NCBI RefSeq assembly: GCF_021531355.1
Contig: NZ_JADYTS010000014.1
Coordinates: forward strand, 1 to 44,501
Source of the DNA: Leyella stercorea
Lineage (GTDB): Bacteria > Bacteroidota > Bacteroidia > Bacteroidales > Bacteroidaceae
DNA: 44,501 nt
Reading direction: 5' to 3'
How positions within the stretch are numbered: position 1 is the first letter of the stretch; each line of letters opens with the position of its first letter. The notes beneath the pieces are model-generated. The model was not told the DNA's origin. It saw only the letters and a program-made list of their open reading frames with translations, and did no database searches. The position numbers and the translations under genes were made by a program. Positions 43,168-44,501 of this stretch are shown here, piece by piece.

Positions 43168-44439
43168 ATGAATAACATTAACAAGACAATTGCTGCCTTA
43201 TTCATGGCAGCTACTTTCCTTCCGATGTCTGCACAGACAACAGCTAAGAAAGAATGCTGCAAGGAGAAGACAGAGTGTGGCAAGACATTGTGCTGCAAGA
43301 CTGGCTGCGAGAAAATGAAGCAACGCATGGACAAGATAGCAAGCGACGACGTTAACTTCGCTACTCGTCAGTACACTCTCATGCTCGACCAGGTAGGTCG
43401 CAAGGGCAAGGTGAACAACCCACGTACTATCGACAAGTTGGGCCGTCTGGTTTGTGTTCCTATCGACGACTGGTGCTCAGGCTTCTTCGCTGGCGACCTC
43501 TGGGAAATGTACAAGCTCACAGGCGACAAGCAGTGGGCAGACCAGGCTAAGCGATTCACCGAGAACCTCGACTCTATACAGTACCTCACATGGCACCACG
43601 ACGTTGGCTTCATGATTGGCAGCAGCTACCTCAACGGCTACCGCATCAATCCTTCAAAGGCTTACAAGAAGGTAATCGTTCAGACAGCCAAGTCGCTCAG
43701 CACACGTTTCCGCAAGGGAGCAGGCGTTATCCAGTCATGGAACGTTGACCGCGGATGGCAGTCGAAGCGCGGATGGACTTGTCCGGTTATCATCGACAAC
43801 ATGATGAACCTTGAACTTCTGTTTGAGGCTACAAAGCTTAGCGGCGACTCTACATACTGGAAGGTGGCAACAAGCCACGCTGACGCTACTCTGAAGAACC
43901 ACTTCCGCGAGGACGGCAGCTGCTACCACGTAATCGACTACAACCCCAACACCGGTGAGGTTCTGCACAAGCACACTGCTCAGGGCTACGCTCACGAGAG
44001 TGTATGGGCACGCGGCCAGGCTTGGGCTATCTACGGCTTCACAGTTTGCTACCGCTACACCAAGAACCAGAAGTATCTTGACCAGGCTGTACGCACCCTC
44101 AACATGATGTTGCGCCACCCGAACATGCCGAACGACCTCGTTCCTTACTGGGATCTCAATGCTCCTAACATCCCCAACGAGCCGCGCGACGTTTCTACAG
44201 CTGCCTGCATCGCTTCAGCTCTGTACGAGATGGACAAGTATCTGCCCGAGAATGGCTACCATGCTCTTGCTGACCGCATCATGACATCACTCTCTTCGCC
44301 GGCTTACCTCGCTGAGCTTGGCAAGAACGGATGCTGGTTGCTGATGCACTCTGTAGGTAGTATTCCTCACGGTGCCGAAATCGACGTTCCACTGAACTAT
44401 GCCGACTACTACTTCTTGGAGGCATTGAACAGAAGATAA
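43168..44439 (+). CDS. GH88 unsaturated glucuronyl hydrolase with Cys-rich N-terminus
   Basis: A 423-residue exported enzyme that hydrates the delta-4,5-unsaturated uronic acid at the non-reducing end of lyase products. Signal peptide 1-22 (LPMSAQ). Residues 29-48 hold six cysteines at 30, 31, 37, 42, 43 and 47 (pattern CC-x5-C-x4-CC-x3-C), which is unusual for GH88. The catalytic alpha/alpha barrel follows, with Asp145 (WHHDVGFMIGSSYLNGY) and Asp210 (VIIDNMMNLELL), matching the two catalytic Asp of UGL enzymes. Further conserved parts are HKHTAQGYAHESVWARGQAWAIYGF and PHGAEIDVPLNYADYYFLEAL at the C-terminus. It is the last visible gene of the PUL and fits directly after PL8 in the pathway. 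Confidence 0.94.
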   Translation: MNNINKTIAALFMAATFLPMSAQTTAKKECCKEKTECGKTLCCKTGCEKMKQRMDKIASDDVNFATRQYTLMLDQVGRKGKVNNPRTIDKLGRLVCVPIDDWCSGFFAGDLWEMYKLTGDKQWADQAKRFTENLDSIQYLTWHHDVGFMIGSSYLNGYRINPSKAYKKVIVQTAKSLSTRFRKGAGVIQSWNVDRGWQSKRGWTCPVIIDNMMNLELLFEATKLSGDSTYWKVATSHADATLKNHFREDGSCYHVIDYNPNTGEVLHKHTAQGYAHESVWARGQAWAIYGFTVCYRYTKNQKYLDQAVRTLNMMLRHPNMPNDLVPYWDLNAPNIPNEPRDVSTAACIASALYEMDKYLPENGYHALADRIMTSLSSPAYLAELGKNGCWLLMHSVGSIPHGAEIDVPLNYADYYFLEALNRR

Positions 44440-44464
44440 TAAACAAATAAAACCCAAAGCCCCA

Positions 44465-44501
44465 CCCCCTGACCCCTCCCTGCGGGGGAGGGGTCAGGGG
44501 G
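44465..44501. repeat. GC-rich palindrome at the right edge
   Basis: A 16-base left arm, CCCCCTGACCCCTCCC (44465-44480), is exactly complementary to 44486-44501, with a 5-base loop TGCGG. The pattern may continue past the window end. In base composition it is quite unlike its AT-rich surroundings. It may be a dispersed Bacteroidota intergenic palindrome, and could also act as the PUL terminator, although no T-run is visible. Confidence 0.85.

Overview
The window looks like a chromosomal segment of a host-associated member of the Bacteroidales, most likely Prevotellaceae. The evidence is a SusC/SusD polysaccharide utilisation locus (PUL) run by a hybrid two-component system, a type IX secretion (CHU_C-type) C-terminal domain, a sphingolipid-type serine palmitoyltransferase, an OmpH-like lipoprotein and a PorT-like barrel. 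Many genes are also preceded by the Bacteroidota promoter pair TTTG / TAnnTTTG with 19-20 bp between the boxes. I cannot name a species from sequence alone.

Layout, left to right. Positions 1-500 hold a possible truncated leftward gene start and an initiator tRNA-fMet. Positions 500-1443 are a leftward unit of a small membrane protein and an OmpH/Skp-like lipoprotein, divergent from pepD (1500-2948). Positions 3053-10098 carry two large leftward secreted glycosidases, a GH84 beta-N-acetylglucosaminidase and a GH2 beta-galactosidase, on either side of tRNA-Pro(UGG). Positions 10138-14532 carry, leftward, a solitary ABC ATPase, uvrA and a T9SS type B cargo-like protein. Positions 14654-18411 run rightward: LysM/periplasmic-binding protein, PorT-like barrel, POT-family transporter. 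These are followed by a fused ResB-CcsA cytochrome c maturation protein (18628-20925). Positions 21033-25708 run leftward: GH29 fucosidase, porin and rlmD. Serine palmitoyltransferase (25881-27077) diverges from a lipid kinase - trmN6 - hybrid two-component regulator unit (27278-33064).

Positions 33981-44439 form a compact glycosaminoglycan PUL: SusC, SusD, a DUF5017-like surface lipoprotein, a PL8 chondroitinase ABC-type lyase and a GH88 unsaturated glucuronyl hydrolase. The expected logic is capture and import by SusC/D and the surface lipoprotein, depolymerisation by PL8 to unsaturated disaccharides, hydrolysis of these by GH88, and disaccharide sensing by the hybrid regulator. No sulfatase or sulfatase-maturing enzyme is in the window, so the target could be hyaluronan or unsulfated chondroitin, or the sulfatases lie elsewhere. 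GH84, GH2 and GH29 add activities against host N- and O-glycans and mucin, supporting a host-glycan forager.

The least explained structure is a roughly 100-bp intergenic array (33209-33316). It is built from 22-bp units, each of two 11-bp words, and also carries two inverted repeats with centres 11 bp apart. It lies between the terminator of the regulator and the PUL promoters. Other points of interest are a 22-bp duplication that creates a leader ORF over the spt start, a cysteine-rich N-terminus on GH88, a hybrid regulator embedded in a housekeeping operon, and a terminator-like hairpin inside the PUL.
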